Shown here one piece after another: positions 46,378 to 56,018 of a stretch of DNA of 64,000 nt; within the stretch, counting starts at the first letter, position 1; each line of letters opens with the position of its first letter. The position numbers and the translations under genes were made by a program. The notes below the pieces were generated by a model. That model was not told where the DNA came from. It saw nothing but the letters and a program-made list of their open reading frames with translations, and made no database searches. The stretch is from Gammaproteobacteria bacterium. Lineage in GTDB: Bacteria; Pseudomonadota; Gammaproteobacteria; JAKBBU01. The stretch lies in contig JAJFKN010000032.1 in assembly GCA_021773195.1 (NCBI GenBank), positions 1 through 64,000 on the forward strand. Reading direction: 5' to 3'.

Positions 46378-46501
46378 GGGCTGTTGCAAACATCTATTAG
46401 CCTATTGATCCCATGCTATTAATAAACTATATTCTCCATTGCACATGAAAACTGTTATGGTTTTCGTAGGATAACTGCGGTTGTGTTGCAAAGGAAAACG
46501 G

Positions 46502-47710
46502 ATGAACTCTAAAATACTCCCCCTGATTTTAATCGTATTAGTGGCTTGTTTAACTCAATTTGCCAGTGATATCTACACGCCTTCTTTGCCAGCTATCGCG
46601 AAAAGCTTTAATGTGCCTGTGAACTTATCTCAGTTAAGCTTGGTAATCTATCTTTTTGGCGTTGCCATTTCTCAATTGATTTATGGTCCGCTATCGGAAT
46701 GTTTTGGTCGCAAGCCCATGTTGACCCTGGGGATTGTCATCATGTTGGTGGGCAGTTTGCTTTGTATGTTTGCGCCCAGTATACACGCACTGATTGTGGG
46801 TCGAGTGATTCAGGGATTAGGCGCGGGTGCTTGCGCTGCTCTTTGGCGTACGGTTTTTCGTGATTGCTTTACTGGAGAGGAGTTGGCTAAGTATGGTTCA
46901 TATTTGGCAATCTTCATCATGTTCATTGTGCCTGTAGCACCTGCCCTAGGTGGTTACTTTGAACATTACATCGGTTGGCGTGCCAATTTCACCTTTATGG
47001 CAATTTATACCATTGTTGCTTTAATTGCTATTACTTTAGGTTTTAAAGAAACCCATGCCGAAGCAAACAAATCCAGCATTAAGCTATCTAATATTATCAG
47101 TGGCTATGGTGAATTGATTAAAAGCCCCATATTTGTAGGCATAACCCTGTGTGTGTTTCTTTGTTATGGCGCATTATTCGCCTGGTTAGCGGCGGGACCT
47201 GTACTATTGATTAAAACTGTCGGATTAACCCCTGTGGAATTTGGCTGGTTCACCTTTTTGGGTTGTGGCGGTGCCTATGCTTTAGCGGGTTGGTTCAATG
47301 GTCGCTTGGTGAAAAAATTTAGTATGAATAGCATGATGCGATTTGGTTGGTCAGTAATGATATTGTCTTCTCTATTGTTGGCTCTAAGTTATTTTGTTTG
47401 GGGCGTAACGGCGCTGGGTATTATGTTGCCTGGGGTGCTTTTTTACTTTGGTTCTACCTTTATATGGCCTAATGCTTTTGCTAGCGCATTTACGCCATTT
47501 GGCCACATTGCCGGTTATGCCGGGGCGCTTTATGGCTTTATGTTAATGAGTGGTGGTGGCGCTATTGGTATGATTGCAGCCCATATGCCCGATACCAACC
47601 AATTACCTCTGGCATGGGTGATATTCCTCACGGCTATTATTTCTTGGGTGCTTTACGAAATCATCGTTGTACCAAAGCTCAAGACCGATAGGGCAGAATC
47701 CAATACTTAA
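46502..47710 (+). CDS. MFS drug-resistance transporter, Bcr/CflA family
   Basis: 402 residues from the ATG at 46502, preceded by AAAGGAAA. Twelve membrane segments are expected. SDIYTPSLPAIAKSF after helix 1 and GPLSECFGRKPML between helices 2 and 3 are Bcr/CflA signatures; RVIQGLGAGACAALWRTVFRD marks helices 4-5. It is a proton-driven exporter of small molecules in the inner membrane. It follows rpoH with a 124-base gap and precedes the response-regulator-like repeats by a few bases. Confidence 0.92.
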   Translation: MNSKILPLILIVLVACLTQFASDIYTPSLPAIAKSFNVPVNLSQLSLVIYLFGVAISQLIYGPLSECFGRKPMLTLGIVIMLVGSLLCMFAPSIHALIVGRVIQGLGAGACAALWRTVFRDCFTGEELAKYGSYLAIFIMFIVPVAPALGGYFEHYIGWRANFTFMAIYTIVALIAITLGFKETHAEANKSSIKLSNIISGYGELIKSPIFVGITLCVFLCYGALFAWLAAGPVLLIKTVGLTPVEFGWFTFLGCGGAYALAGWFNGRLVKKFSMNSMMRFGWSVMILSSLLLALSYFVWGVTALGIMLPGVLFYFGSTFIWPNAFASAFTPFGHIAGYAGALYGFMLMSGGGAIGMIAAHMPDTNQLPLAWVIFLTAIISWVLYEIIVVPKLKTDRAESNT

Positions 47711-47716
47711 AAAAAG

Positions 47717-47755
47717 CTTAAGGTAATGTAAAGAATGGGTTAAGAAATAGTTAAG
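47717..47755. promoter_or_regulatory. Four TTAA-type half-sites at 11-bp spacing
   Basis: CTTAAG (47717), GTAAAG (47728), GTTAAG (47739) and GTTAAG (47750) begin exactly 11 bases apart. Such one-turn direct repeats are the sites of OmpR/PhoB-family response regulators; the TTAA core resembles PmrA boxes of Legionella and Coxiella. They lie 45 bases upstream of the -35 box of the promoter at 47801. Confidence 0.65.
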
Positions 47756-47800
47756 TCAGTGTATTTGTAGGTATTTAGGATCTGTTCTGGGATAAATATT

Positions 47801-47829
47801 TTGACATTTATCCTTTTGGTCGGTAGAAT
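47801..47829 (+). promoter_or_regulatory. Near-consensus sigma-70 promoter of the L,D-transpeptidase gene
   Basis: TTGACA (47801-47806), 17 bases, TAGAAT (47824-47829). It gives a leader of about 160 bases, containing the direct repeat AACCATAACAT-like at about 47832 and 47881 and a small inverted repeat CCTAAT/ATTAGG near the start codon. Confidence 0.75.
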
Positions 47830-47996
47830 GGCAACCATAACATCTAGGGAACATTTACTCCCTGATATTACAAATAATTTTAACCATAACATTCCATTCT
47901 TTGTTATCCATTAAATAAGCTATTTATGGTCCTCCCCTAATGATGATATATCAGCAATGATTAGGAATTGTTATACCAAATTTTTAAGTAGGAATT

Positions 47997-48749
47997 ATGA
48001 AGAAAATAATCACCGCCGTTGCTATAGTCTCTGCTATTAGTGTTGCCTTTGCTTTATCCTATAAGACGAACGCCGATACACCTATAAAGCCACCATCGAC
48101 AAAAACCGTTGCTCCAACCGTTGCTTCGAAAACTGCCTCAAAAGAGGTTAAAGCCATTAAAGCAGGCCAGATTAATCAACAGGCTATTCTAGATAACGCG
48201 CCTAAGTTAGATCCCAAAGCATTACAGCTAGCAGTCAATGGTTATGAGTGGGCTGGGAAGAAGGGCGAATTAGGCAATCCTGATGTATTAACTGTTATTG
48301 ATTTTAATCAGCCCTCTAATGCTAAGCGTTTATGGGTGATTAATTTGCGTAACAGTAAAGTATTGATGAACCTCTATACCACTCAAGGTAAAAATAGCGG
48401 CCTAACCTACGCTAAGAAGTTTTCTAATGCCCATGGTACTGATGAAACCAGCCTTGGGGTGTATAAAACAGCAAACACTTATGGTGGAGAGCACGGTTAT
48501 TCCATGCGCTTGCAAGGATTAGAACAAGGCATTAATAATAATGCCATGGGGCGAGCCGTTGTCATTCACTCGGCCTACTATGCTACACCTGCGTTTGTTA
48601 AGGCTCATGGTCGCGCTGGTCGTAGTTGGGGTTGTTTTGCTATCGACCCTGCACAAAGCAGGAGCTTTATCGATAATACGAAAGGCGGCAGTGTCATATT
48701 TGCTTATGCCACGCCAGAGCAAAAGGATCCTAACGTAAATAAGGCTTAA
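47997..48749 (+). CDS. Murein L,D-transpeptidase catalytic-domain family protein
   Basis: 250 residues with an N-terminal signal or anchor (about 3-22), a Thr/Lys/Pro-rich linker to about 55 and a YkuD_2-type domain. The catalytic motif is HGRAGRSWGCFAID (204-217) with Cys213; an upstream His191 lies in VVIHSAYY. Such enzymes act on peptidoglycan peptides in the periplasm, making 3-3 links or attaching proteins. A near-consensus promoter and a four-site repeat precede it, implying regulated expression. Its end overlaps the convergent CDP-alcohol transferase gene by four bases. Confidence 0.9.
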   Translation: MKKIITAVAIVSAISVAFALSYKTNADTPIKPPSTKTVAPTVASKTASKEVKAIKAGQINQQAILDNAPKLDPKALQLAVNGYEWAGKKGELGNPDVLTVIDFNQPSNAKRLWVINLRNSKVLMNLYTTQGKNSGLTYAKKFSNAHGTDETSLGVYKTANTYGGEHGYSMRLQGLEQGINNNAMGRAVVIHSAYYATPAFVKAHGRAGRSWGCFAIDPAQSRSFIDNTKGGSVIFAYATPEQKDPNVNKA

Positions 48750-49330
48750 TAAGAACGGTAAAATTCATAAAGTCTTATTACTGATGTTAATAGTACAAGT
48801 CCAGTATATAACAGAGCGATAAAGGCAAAAAAATGGGGCAGCAGGATTAAGGCGATGAAAAAGCCGAAAGCCTCTGCCCTTTCCATTATGCCAGGACTGT
48901 AATGAAAGCCTTTAGATGAATCATTAAGGGCAAACACACCTACCACTAAAAAGCTTGTGACACATAAAAAAGAGCTCCCTAGCATCAGCAAGCAATATAA
49001 ACCTCTCCCTGATGGATCCATGAGGAACAATCCTAGGATAATGGACAACTCCACTAATCTATCCATACAGATATCTAGTGCGCAGCCAAAATCCGATGAC
49101 TGACCTAATAATCGCGCAATGGTGCCATCTAGAGTATCACAATAACCTGATACCAAAATTAAAATAATGGCTAAGAGCGTTTGATGAAAATACAAGGCTG
49201 GAATAATGAGTAAGCCTAACACCGCGGCTATAACGGTGACGCAATTAGGGTGGATACGGAATTTAATGCGTTCAGCTAATGGTGCGACAAAAAAACGCTG
49301 GTAGTGATGGCGTAGAGTATTTTCTATCAT
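48746..49330 (-). CDS. CDP-alcohol phosphatidyltransferase family protein
   Basis: 194 residues, integral membrane with about six segments. The family motif is complete: D65-x2-D68-G69-x2-A72-R73-x8-G82-x3-D86-x3-D90. These residues bind CDP-diacylglycerol or another CDP-alcohol and metal. The product (phosphatidylglycerophosphate, phosphatidylserine or another phospholipid) cannot be told from sequence. It overlaps by one base with the flavoprotein gene, the last of a three-gene minus-strand operon. Confidence 0.88.
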   Translation of the reverse strand: MIENTLRHHYQRFFVAPLAERIKFRIHPNCVTVIAAVLGLLIIPALYFHQTLLAIILILVSGYCDTLDGTIARLLGQSSDFGCALDICMDRLVELSIILGLFLMDPSGRGLYCLLMLGSSFLCVTSFLVVGVFALNDSSKGFHYSPGIMERAEAFGFFIALILLPHFFAFIALLYTGLVLLTSVIRLYEFYRSY

Positions 49331-50736
49331 TAGCTTATCTTCATCATGAATTTAACTATACGTTTTACTTTGTCAGAAAACAAAGAAGAAGTGTAATAAC
49401 TTCCCGCAGCGCGTTTGCTAATTTCGCTGAAGGTGGGATAGGGCGCGATAACATCGGTAAAGCTGCGTAGAGTTTTCTTTTTGGCAATGGCCTGGACCCA
49501 GGGCAACAATAATTCCCCTGCGTTACGGCCCACAATAGTAACACCCAAGATCCGCGCTTTTTCATCGGTTAAGATCTTTATTTTGCCTTTTTTAGCAGAT
49601 TCTGCATGGGCTCTATCCACCTCGTCAAAGGGCCATTCAGTAACAACGGCTTCAGGTACTTCGTGAGATAGGGCGCCTACATGGGCTAATTCAGGGTCGG
49701 AATAAGTAACCCAAGGAATCGCTTGGTAATTCACTTTCGCGGGTAATTTAAATAAAATATTCTTTAACACAATCCCAGCATGGTAACTGGCTACATGGGT
49801 AAATTGATAGGCTGAAGCCACATCACCCATGGCATAGATTTTTTTATTACTGGTGCGTAGTCGGTCATCTACTTTAATACCTTTCGGGGTATAATCCACC
49901 TTGGCCTTTTCCAATTGCAAATTATCCACGTGGGGTTTACGTCCTGTGGCGATCAACAGATGGCTGCCGGTTATGGATATTTGATTATCATCACTGCGAG
50001 CAATGACTTCAATACCTTCAGTGGTTTTTGAGACTTCTTCCACTCCAATGCCTTCATGAATAGTGACCTTCAGGTCTTCTAGCCCCTGCTTGACTATAAG
50101 AGCGCAATCCACTTCATCTTTGGGTAGTAATTTAAAACCTTCTAAAATAGTGACTTTAGATCCGAACATAGCAAAGGCGTATGCTAATTCACAGCCAATG
50201 GGCCCACCGCCGACAATGATGAGGTGCTCGGGTAATTGGGTAATAGAAAAAATAGTTTCGTTAGTGAGATAATCAATGGTGTCTAGGCCCTTAATGGATG
50301 GGATGAAAGGTGCCGAGCCCGTGGCGATAACAATACGTTTGGCTTGGATGACATGCTCACCCGCTTGCACATGCTTTTCATCAATGAAATAACCAGCTTC
50401 TTCAATCACGGTGACGCCTAGCGCTGTGAAGCGTTCCACAGAATCATTTACGGCTATGGTATCAATAACAGTATGTACATGAGCCATGACTTCAGTGAAA
50501 TTTAATTGAATATTGTCACAGTGTATGCCAAATTTATTGGCATCTTTAGCATGCCGAAAGGCTTTTGCTGCTGATAATAGAGATTTAGAAGGGACGCAAC
50601 CGTAATTTAAACAATCGCCGCCCATGCTACGGCCTTCTAATAATATGACTTTTGCGCCCATTTGAGCAGCCCCTGCCGCTAAGCTTAATCCACCTGCGCC
50701 AGCACCTAAAATAACGATATCACATTTGTGTTTCAT
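49330..50736 (-). CDS. Pyridine nucleotide-disulfide oxidoreductase (mercuric-reductase-like)
   Basis: 468 residues with the dihydrolipoamide dehydrogenase/mercuric reductase layout. FAD site GAGAGGLSLA (11-20), redox pair Cys42/Cys47 in GGDCLNYGCVPSKS, NAD(P) site VGGGPIGCELAYAF and the C-terminal dimerisation domain are present. It lacks the N-terminal HMA domain and the C-terminal Cys pair of true MerA, so mercury reduction is unlikely to be its role. Genes of this type are often beside TVP38/TMEM64 genes, as here. The 17-base overlap upstream and 1-base overlap downstream imply tight coupling. Physiological substrate unknown. Confidence 0.88.
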   Translation of the reverse strand: MKHKCDIVILGAGAGGLSLAAGAAQMGAKVILLEGRSMGGDCLNYGCVPSKSLLSAAKAFRHAKDANKFGIHCDNIQLNFTEVMAHVHTVIDTIAVNDSVERFTALGVTVIEEAGYFIDEKHVQAGEHVIQAKRIVIATGSAPFIPSIKGLDTIDYLTNETIFSITQLPEHLIIVGGGPIGCELAYAFAMFGSKVTILEGFKLLPKDEVDCALIVKQGLEDLKVTIHEGIGVEEVSKTTEGIEVIARSDDNQISITGSHLLIATGRKPHVDNLQLEKAKVDYTPKGIKVDDRLRTSNKKIYAMGDVASAYQFTHVASYHAGIVLKNILFKLPAKVNYQAIPWVTYSDPELAHVGALSHEVPEAVVTEWPFDEVDRAHAESAKKGKIKILTDEKARILGVTIVGRNAGELLLPWVQAIAKKKTLRSFTDVIAPYPTFSEISKRAAGSYYTSSLFSDKVKRIVKFMMKIS

Positions 50737-51448
50737 TTCTTTTAGCCTTAATCCATTTGTAAATCATGGGAAGTGTTGAAAGAAGTGCTAGCGCTACTAG
50801 AGGGAGCAGCACTTGAGGCTCAAATATGATGCCTAGGTTAGGTGTTTCACCACTATCAAAAATATAGCCTAAACCATTACCTATGGAAACATAGATAAAG
50901 GAACCCGGAATAATGCCGAGAAATGTCGCTAGAATGTAGCTGCGCTTTTTCATACCTAATAGTGCAGGCACGATGTTGACTAGCCAAAAAGGAAAAATAG
51001 GGATTAAGCGAATGATAAAAAGGTAAGTGAAGGCATTTTTATGAAATCCTTCTTCCATGGTATGTGTCCATTTTGCGGCCTTGCGAGCAAACCAGTCTCT
51101 CAGAGCCAAATTAACCGCCAAGAAAATCACAAAGGCACCGATAGTAGCACTGATGACAACGGCTATGGTGCCAAGGATGGGGCCAAAAAGGAAGCCGCCG
51201 CTTAGTGTCAATAGAACGGCGCCTGGGATGGATGCTGCTACGGCTACGATATAAACAGCCGAAAAGCATAACAGAGCCAATATTAAATGTTGTTCGGTCC
51301 AATTCAATAAAATTTGTCGGTGATCTTGCAGGCTCTCAAAGGTCAGGTAAGTATAGAGTCGAAAATAGAAAAAGCATCCCAAAATGGCGACCAGTAAGAT
51401 TAGTAATAACCATTTTTTAAAATTGAATGAGCGAGTGTTTTCAGTCAT
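50720..51448 (-). CDS. TVP38/TMEM64 (DedA-like VTT-domain) membrane protein
   Basis: 242 residues, about six membrane segments. The VTT-domain motif is clear: FIIRLIPIFPFWLVNIVPALLG, read as RLIPIFPFWLVN then a glycine-rich re-entrant part with IPGSFIYVSIGNGLG. Members are proposed lipid scramblases or small-molecule transporters of the inner membrane. It heads the operon with the flavoprotein and the CDP-alcohol transferase, which suggests joint membrane-lipid work; that is inference. Confidence 0.9.
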   Translation of the reverse strand: MTENTRSFNFKKWLLLILLVAILGCFFYFRLYTYLTFESLQDHRQILLNWTEQHLILALLCFSAVYIVAVAASIPGAVLLTLSGGFLFGPILGTIAVVISATIGAFVIFLAVNLALRDWFARKAAKWTHTMEEGFHKNAFTYLFIIRLIPIFPFWLVNIVPALLGMKKRSYILATFLGIIPGSFIYVSIGNGLGYIFDSGETPNLGIIFEPQVLLPLVALALLSTLPMIYKWIKAKRNETQM

Positions 51449-51583
51449 AACTACCCTACCTGGACTGGATTCTGCATCTTTTCTTCTTTGCTAAGATTAG
51501 GAAATAAGCTGCAGAATAACGTTGATGTTGCACCATTATAGCTAAAGAATGAGGGGGATGGTCTATGGGTTATTTCTGGTATT

Positions 51584-52747
51584 CTATTTTATGACCAAAT
51601 AATGTTGGATCAGGGTTCGAATGAATTGTTCACAGGCATTAAGTTGAGTAACCTCTAGAAATTCATTGGCGCGATGGGCCTGTTGGATGCTACCAGGGCC
51701 GCAAATAAGGGTGGGAATGCCTGCTTGTTGAAAAAGCCCGCCTTCCGTGCCATAGGCGACTTTTAAGGTGCCCTCTTCTTTCGTCAATGCATAGATAAGT
51801 TGTGAGAAAGGATCATCTTTTTCAGCCTGTAAGCCGGGAACAGTTGCAAGCGGCGTTAATTCTAATTGGGCATCAGGGTACTCGGTCTGCATAGCGGGCA
51901 ATAATTCTTTTTGAATAAAATGCTGAATACGAGTAGTGATGATTTTAGGAGCCATGGTTGGCAGATTACGGAATTCGAACCAGACTTCACAAAGTGCTGG
52001 TATGGTGTTTATGGCGTTACCGCCTTGAATCATGTTAGTGCTCATACTAGTGAAAGGTATATCAAAAGAGCCATCAGCCTCACCTTTATGACGCAATTCA
52101 TGGGCGATTTGGCGCAGTTTGCAGATAAATTGAGCGGCATATTCGATGGCATTACAACCTTCTGATGTTAAGGAAGAATGAGCTGCACGGCCATGGACAC
52201 TGCAACGGAATACATTGATGCCTTTATGGGCTATGACGGGGCGCATTTCCGTTGGTTCGCCCACAATACAAGCTTCAGGTTGAATACCCTGTTGTTGCAA
52301 ATCTTCAATTAAGAGAGGGGCCCCTAAGCAGCCTACTTCTTCATCATAAGAAAAAGCCATATGTAAAGGCTTGGATAATTTCATCGTCTGTATTTCTGGA
52401 ACCATAGCTAATACCACAGCGATGAAACCCTTCATGTCGCAAGTGCCTCGACCAAATAAATAATTTTCTTTTTGGGTTAATATGAAGGGGTCGGTATCCC
52501 AGTCTTGTCCGTCAATAGGAACTACATCCGTATGACCGGATAACACTAACCCACCATTCACACTACCATCTTCAGCTGGAATGGTTGCGACTATATTAGC
52601 TTTTGTTTTTTCATCATCATAAGTTAAACGACAGGGAATATTTTTTTCTTTAAAAAAAGAGGCAATGTGGTTGATGAGTTCAAGGTTGGATTTATGGGAA
52701 GTGGTATCAAAGGCAACTAATTCAGTTAGCCAGCGAAGGCTGTCCAT
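51584..52747 (-). CDS. argE: Acetylornithine deacetylase
   Basis: 387 residues of the M20 metallopeptidase family, ArgE type. It removes acetate from N-acetylornithine in arginine synthesis. Zinc ligands are visible in LVLSGHTDVVP (His, Asp), GRGTCDMKGF (Asp) and YDEEVGCLGAP (Glu-Glu), with GEPTEM and a final GPGSIQQAHRANEF (His). Length is right for ArgE. Paralogous succinyl-diaminopimelate desuccinylase is excluded by the ArgE-like motifs, but only moderately so. It stands alone. Confidence 0.88.
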   Translation of the reverse strand: MDSLRWLTELVAFDTTSHKSNLELINHIASFFKEKNIPCRLTYDDEKTKANIVATIPAEDGSVNGGLVLSGHTDVVPIDGQDWDTDPFILTQKENYLFGRGTCDMKGFIAVVLAMVPEIQTMKLSKPLHMAFSYDEEVGCLGAPLLIEDLQQQGIQPEACIVGEPTEMRPVIAHKGINVFRCSVHGRAAHSSLTSEGCNAIEYAAQFICKLRQIAHELRHKGEADGSFDIPFTSMSTNMIQGGNAINTIPALCEVWFEFRNLPTMAPKIITTRIQHFIQKELLPAMQTEYPDAQLELTPLATVPGLQAEKDDPFSQLIYALTKEEGTLKVAYGTEGGLFQQAGIPTLICGPGSIQQAHRANEFLEVTQLNACEQFIRTLIQHYLVIK

Positions 52748-52822
52748 GTGGATAGTTCCTTAAGCGTGAAAAGACCTTAATATACGCTATCATTCTTTAT
52801 GTGGCAAGCCATCCACAAGGTC

Positions 52823-54298
52823 TTATTCTGTTGTACTATAAACAAAATGGCCAAATCGGCGGTGGCTCTGCAATTGCTCCAGCAAGCGAATTTTACATTC
52901 ACCCTTAGGATCAACCAGTATTAATTCACTACCTGCTGCTAGAGCTGGATTAGTAGTGATGATGGATCGTTTGTGATTCAATGAATGGAATTCTGGAATG
53001 ACCAAGGCAAGCTGTTCTGCCAAATCACTTTGCTTTGCTTGCAACTTAATAGCTACAGCTTCTGCTTTTGGAGCCAATAATTGAATGCCCATTTGAGCTT
53101 CATTGGAATCCTCTTGTTGAATCCAACGTATAGAGGCTAATTGCCAGTGGGTACTACCAGGTTCGCGAAGACAAGCAAGGTCTCCTGCCTGGACACCATT
53201 AAAGTCGTAGTTCTTGCGGGAGATGCGATACCCCTTAGGGCTTGTGTTGATGACTTTCCAAATGACGGATGGATACTCAGAATTATCATTTGATATTGAA
53301 TTTTGACAAACATAATGTGCCGCTGCAAGCCCTGTAACCACTTCAATATCCCCAGGACAGCACATACGTGAAAAATCACGCACATTGGGTTTATCCCAAG
53401 CTGAAATGAGTCGGGTGAGAAGGTTATGAGGTATGATATTTGGACTTTGAGAATTGCGATTCAATAATAAACTTAAATGGTTAAGCAAAGGCATGGTATC
53501 CAAGTACCGCATTGAATGACCCACTTCTATTTCAGGGTGTATACTACGATGGACAGCGCCTTGGTCTTTATCGAGAGCGGCAACAAATTCTGAAGAATCA
53601 CTAGCTTGTTTGCTTAATTTTGCAAAGGAAGCCCAATCTTGTAACTGTTGAAACAAAATTATTTGATCTTGGGGTTGAAATTGTGCGGGATTAGCAAGAC
53701 TAAAAAGAAGTGAACTCATGTAGAGCTTTATAATGGAATATTTAACTAATTTGTTTTGATGTTCTTCTGTGATGACCGTATCCAATAATTTGTTTTCTTC
53801 AGCCAATAAAAAGAGATTATGTAAAGTTTCCCAATAACCACTATTAATAGGTTTGTAGTAAAGGTAGCGGCGAAAGGCGATTTGGTTAAGATTCCACATG
53901 CTGCGGGTTAGGCAAGAAAGCAGGATGTGGCCGCGTCGAAACGACAAACGGATTTTTTTCTTGTCTTGCTGCATGAGAGCTAAATAACAGGAGACTAAAC
54001 TTTGTTGCCCTCTTTCCAAGGCCTTATAGTAATCCTGTGTTGAGGCCAGGGCATTTTTATTTTGCTGGAGTTGTTCAATGGCAAGGGTATGCAATTTAGC
54101 TATTTGTTGATGAGCGCATTCGAGGACTTTACAACGTTGGCTGACATCCATTTCTCTCTCAATAAGTCCGTCCAAAGATTCACTTAACAGGAGGGCCATC
54201 TGATTTGGATGCCTCATGGATAATGTGCTAATCCAATGCAATATTTCTTTGGGCGTTCCAGTGATGAGTTGGTGAGCACTAGAGGATGTATGGCGCAC
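52823..54298 (-). CDS. Large helical protein with C-terminal PilZ-like domain
   Basis: 491 residues, soluble. The first 300 are helical and of unknown fold. The C-terminal part has R307-x3-R311 (RDFSR) and N351-T-S-P-K-G356, matching the RxxxR and (D/N)xSxxG elements of c-di-GMP-binding PilZ domains, followed by AGDLACLREP. The two motifs are further apart than usual, so binding is plausible but not certain. It is divergent from efp with a 201-base gap. Similar large PilZ-type proteins exist in beta- and gammaproteobacteria; their roles are mostly unknown. Confidence 0.6.
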   Translation of the reverse strand: MRHTSSSAHQLITGTPKEILHWISTLSMRHPNQMALLLSESLDGLIEREMDVSQRCKVLECAHQQIAKLHTLAIEQLQQNKNALASTQDYYKALERGQQSLVSCYLALMQQDKKKIRLSFRRGHILLSCLTRSMWNLNQIAFRRYLYYKPINSGYWETLHNLFLLAEENKLLDTVITEEHQNKLVKYSIIKLYMSSLLFSLANPAQFQPQDQIILFQQLQDWASFAKLSKQASDSSEFVAALDKDQGAVHRSIHPEIEVGHSMRYLDTMPLLNHLSLLLNRNSQSPNIIPHNLLTRLISAWDKPNVRDFSRMCCPGDIEVVTGLAAAHYVCQNSISNDNSEYPSVIWKVINTSPKGYRISRKNYDFNGVQAGDLACLREPGSTHWQLASIRWIQQEDSNEAQMGIQLLAPKAEAVAIKLQAKQSDLAEQLALVIPEFHSLNHKRSIITTNPALAAGSELILVDPKGECKIRLLEQLQSHRRFGHFVYSTTE

Positions 54299-54499
54299 GG
54301 CAGTTTCCTTTAACTTATCTTAATAGTATAAATAAATATAACTCACCGAGGGAAAACAGCAAATCATTTGCTCAATCTGTAGAGAATGTCTGGCAATAGG
54401 CCAATTAATGGCATTTTTTTGACTTTTTAACCTCTCCAGACCTGAAAATTTTTCTCATCTCAAGGTATCATAGGGGTCTTATGACCTAGAGGAAGTATC

Positions 54500-55072
54500 A
54501 TGGCAACGTATAATACTAATGATTTTCGAGGTGGATTAAAATTGCTCATTCAGGGCGACCCTTGTAGCATTATTGAAAATGAATTTGTAAAGCCAGGCAA
54601 AGGCCAAGCCTTTGCTCGAGTGAAGTTACGCAACTTGAAAACAGGACGTGTTCTGGAGCGCACCTATAAATCTGGTGAAACCGTAGAGGCGGCTGATGTC
54701 ATGGAGGTAGAAATGCAATACCTTTACAATGATGGTGCTGCCTGGCACTTCATGGATAATGCCACCTTTGAACAATTGTCCGCCGATGCTAATGTGGTGG
54801 GCGAGGCTGCAAAATGGTTAAAAGAACAAGACATATGTACCCTTACTCTATGGAATGGTGCACCTATTTCCGTGGAGCCAGCTAACTTTGTTATTTTAAA
54901 GATTGTTGAAACGGATCCTGGCCTGCGAGGTGATACCTCCGGTGGTGGCGGTAAGCCTGCTACTTTGGAAACGGGTGCTGTTGTACGTGTGCCTTTATTC
55001 GTTCAGCAAGATGAATTAATTAAAGTGGATACGCGTTCTGGTGAGTATGTGTCTCGAGCTAAAGATGACTGA
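54500..55072 (+). CDS. efp: Elongation factor P
   Basis: 190 residues. EF-P relieves ribosome stalling at polyproline stretches. [17 protein letters not shown] contains Lys34, the residue beta-lysylated by EpmA, whose gene follows with an 8-base overlap. YLYNDG and a C-terminal [16 protein letters not shown] complete the family pattern. AGAGGAAG precedes the ATG. EpmB, which supplies beta-lysine, is not in the window. Confidence 0.97.
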   Translation: MATYNTNDFRGGLKLLIQGDPCSIIENEFVKPGKGQAFARVKLRNLKTGRVLERTYKSGETVEAADVMEVEMQYLYNDGAAWHFMDNATFEQLSADANVVGEAAKWLKEQDICTLTLWNGAPISVEPANFVILKIVETDPGLRGDTSGGGGKPATLETGAVVRVPLFVQQDELIKVDTRSGEYVSRAKDD

Positions 55073-56018
55073 GACTTGGCAACCTTCGGCATCCATTGCT
55101 GCCTTACGTCGACGCTCAGAAATATTAGCTCATATACGCGAGTTTTTTTCCCAGCGTAAAGTGATGGAAGTGGAGACGCCTTTATTGGCGCCTTATTCTG
55201 TGACGGATGTTTATTTGCAATCCTATGCTATAGAAAAACCCCCTCAGTCGGTGCCTCTTTATTTACAAACATCCCCAGAGTTTGCCATGAAACGTTTATT
55301 GGCGGCGGGCAGTGGACCTATTTACCAACTGAATAAAGCATTTCGACAGGAAGAAAAAGGTCGCCAACATCGTCCGGAATTTACTTTATTGGAGTGGTAT
55401 CAGCCCGGTTATGACCATCACCAGTTAATGCAAGAAGTCGTGCAGTTGGTGATGGGCGTGGTGCCTAATTTGCAATTGGTGTATGTGAGCTACCGTAAAT
55501 TATTTCAAGATAATTTAGCTATAAATCCTCATAATGTTAGGTTAAATGATATATCTCCTCTGATGCATAAAAATGGTTTAGGAAATTTATTGGAAGAAAA
55601 TGATGTCACCACTTGTCTTCAAGTTTTAATGTCACATGTGATCGAACCTACCTTCCCAGACAATCAGCTGACTTTTGTTTATGATTATCCCGTTAAGCAG
55701 GCTGCCTTAGCGCGGATTAGGGCCGATGAAATACCTGTAGCCGAACGCTTTGAGATGTATATTGGGCAGATAGAAATAGCCAACGGTTTTCATGAACTGT
55801 GCGATGCTGAAGAACAGCGTGAGCGTTTTCGTCAAGATCAAGTCATGCGTTGTCAACATAGTATGCCACCCGTTGCTATGGATGAAAAATTCTTAGCTGC
55901 CTTAGAATCCGGTTTACCAGATTGCTCTGGAGTGGCTCTAGGTGTAGACCGTTTGATTATGGCAGCTTTAGAATTGCATGACCTTGCCGAGGTGATTGCC
56001 TTTGCTAATGATTATTAG
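55065..56018 (+). CDS. epmA: EF-P--lysine lysyltransferase EpmA (PoxA/GenX)
   Basis: 317 residues from the ATG at 55065, inside the end of efp. EpmA is a truncated class II lysyl-tRNA synthetase lacking the anticodon-binding domain; it transfers beta-lysine to EF-P. The class II motifs are visible: motif 2 [20 protein letters not shown] and motif 3 [28 protein letters not shown] is family-specific. It ends 14 bases inside the convergent permease gene. Confidence 0.94.
   Translation: MTETWQPSASIAALRRRSEILAHIREFFSQRKVMEVETPLLAPYSVTDVYLQSYAIEKPPQSVPLYLQTSPEFAMKRLLAAGSGPIYQLNKAFRQEEKGRQHRPEFTLLEWYQPGYDHHQLMQEVVQLVMGVVPNLQLVYVSYRKLFQDNLAINPHNVRLNDISPLMHKNGLGNLLEENDVTTCLQVLMSHVIEPTFPDNQLTFVYDYPVKQAALARIRADEIPVAERFEMYIGQIEIANGFHELCDAEEQRERFRQDQVMRCQHSMPPVAMDEKFLAALESGLPDCSGVALGVDRLIMAALELHDLAEVIAFANDY

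Noticed and set aside
49330-50736. True mercuric reductase MerA
   Set aside because: The HMA domain and C-terminal mercury-binding Cys pair are absent and no mer genes are adjacent.
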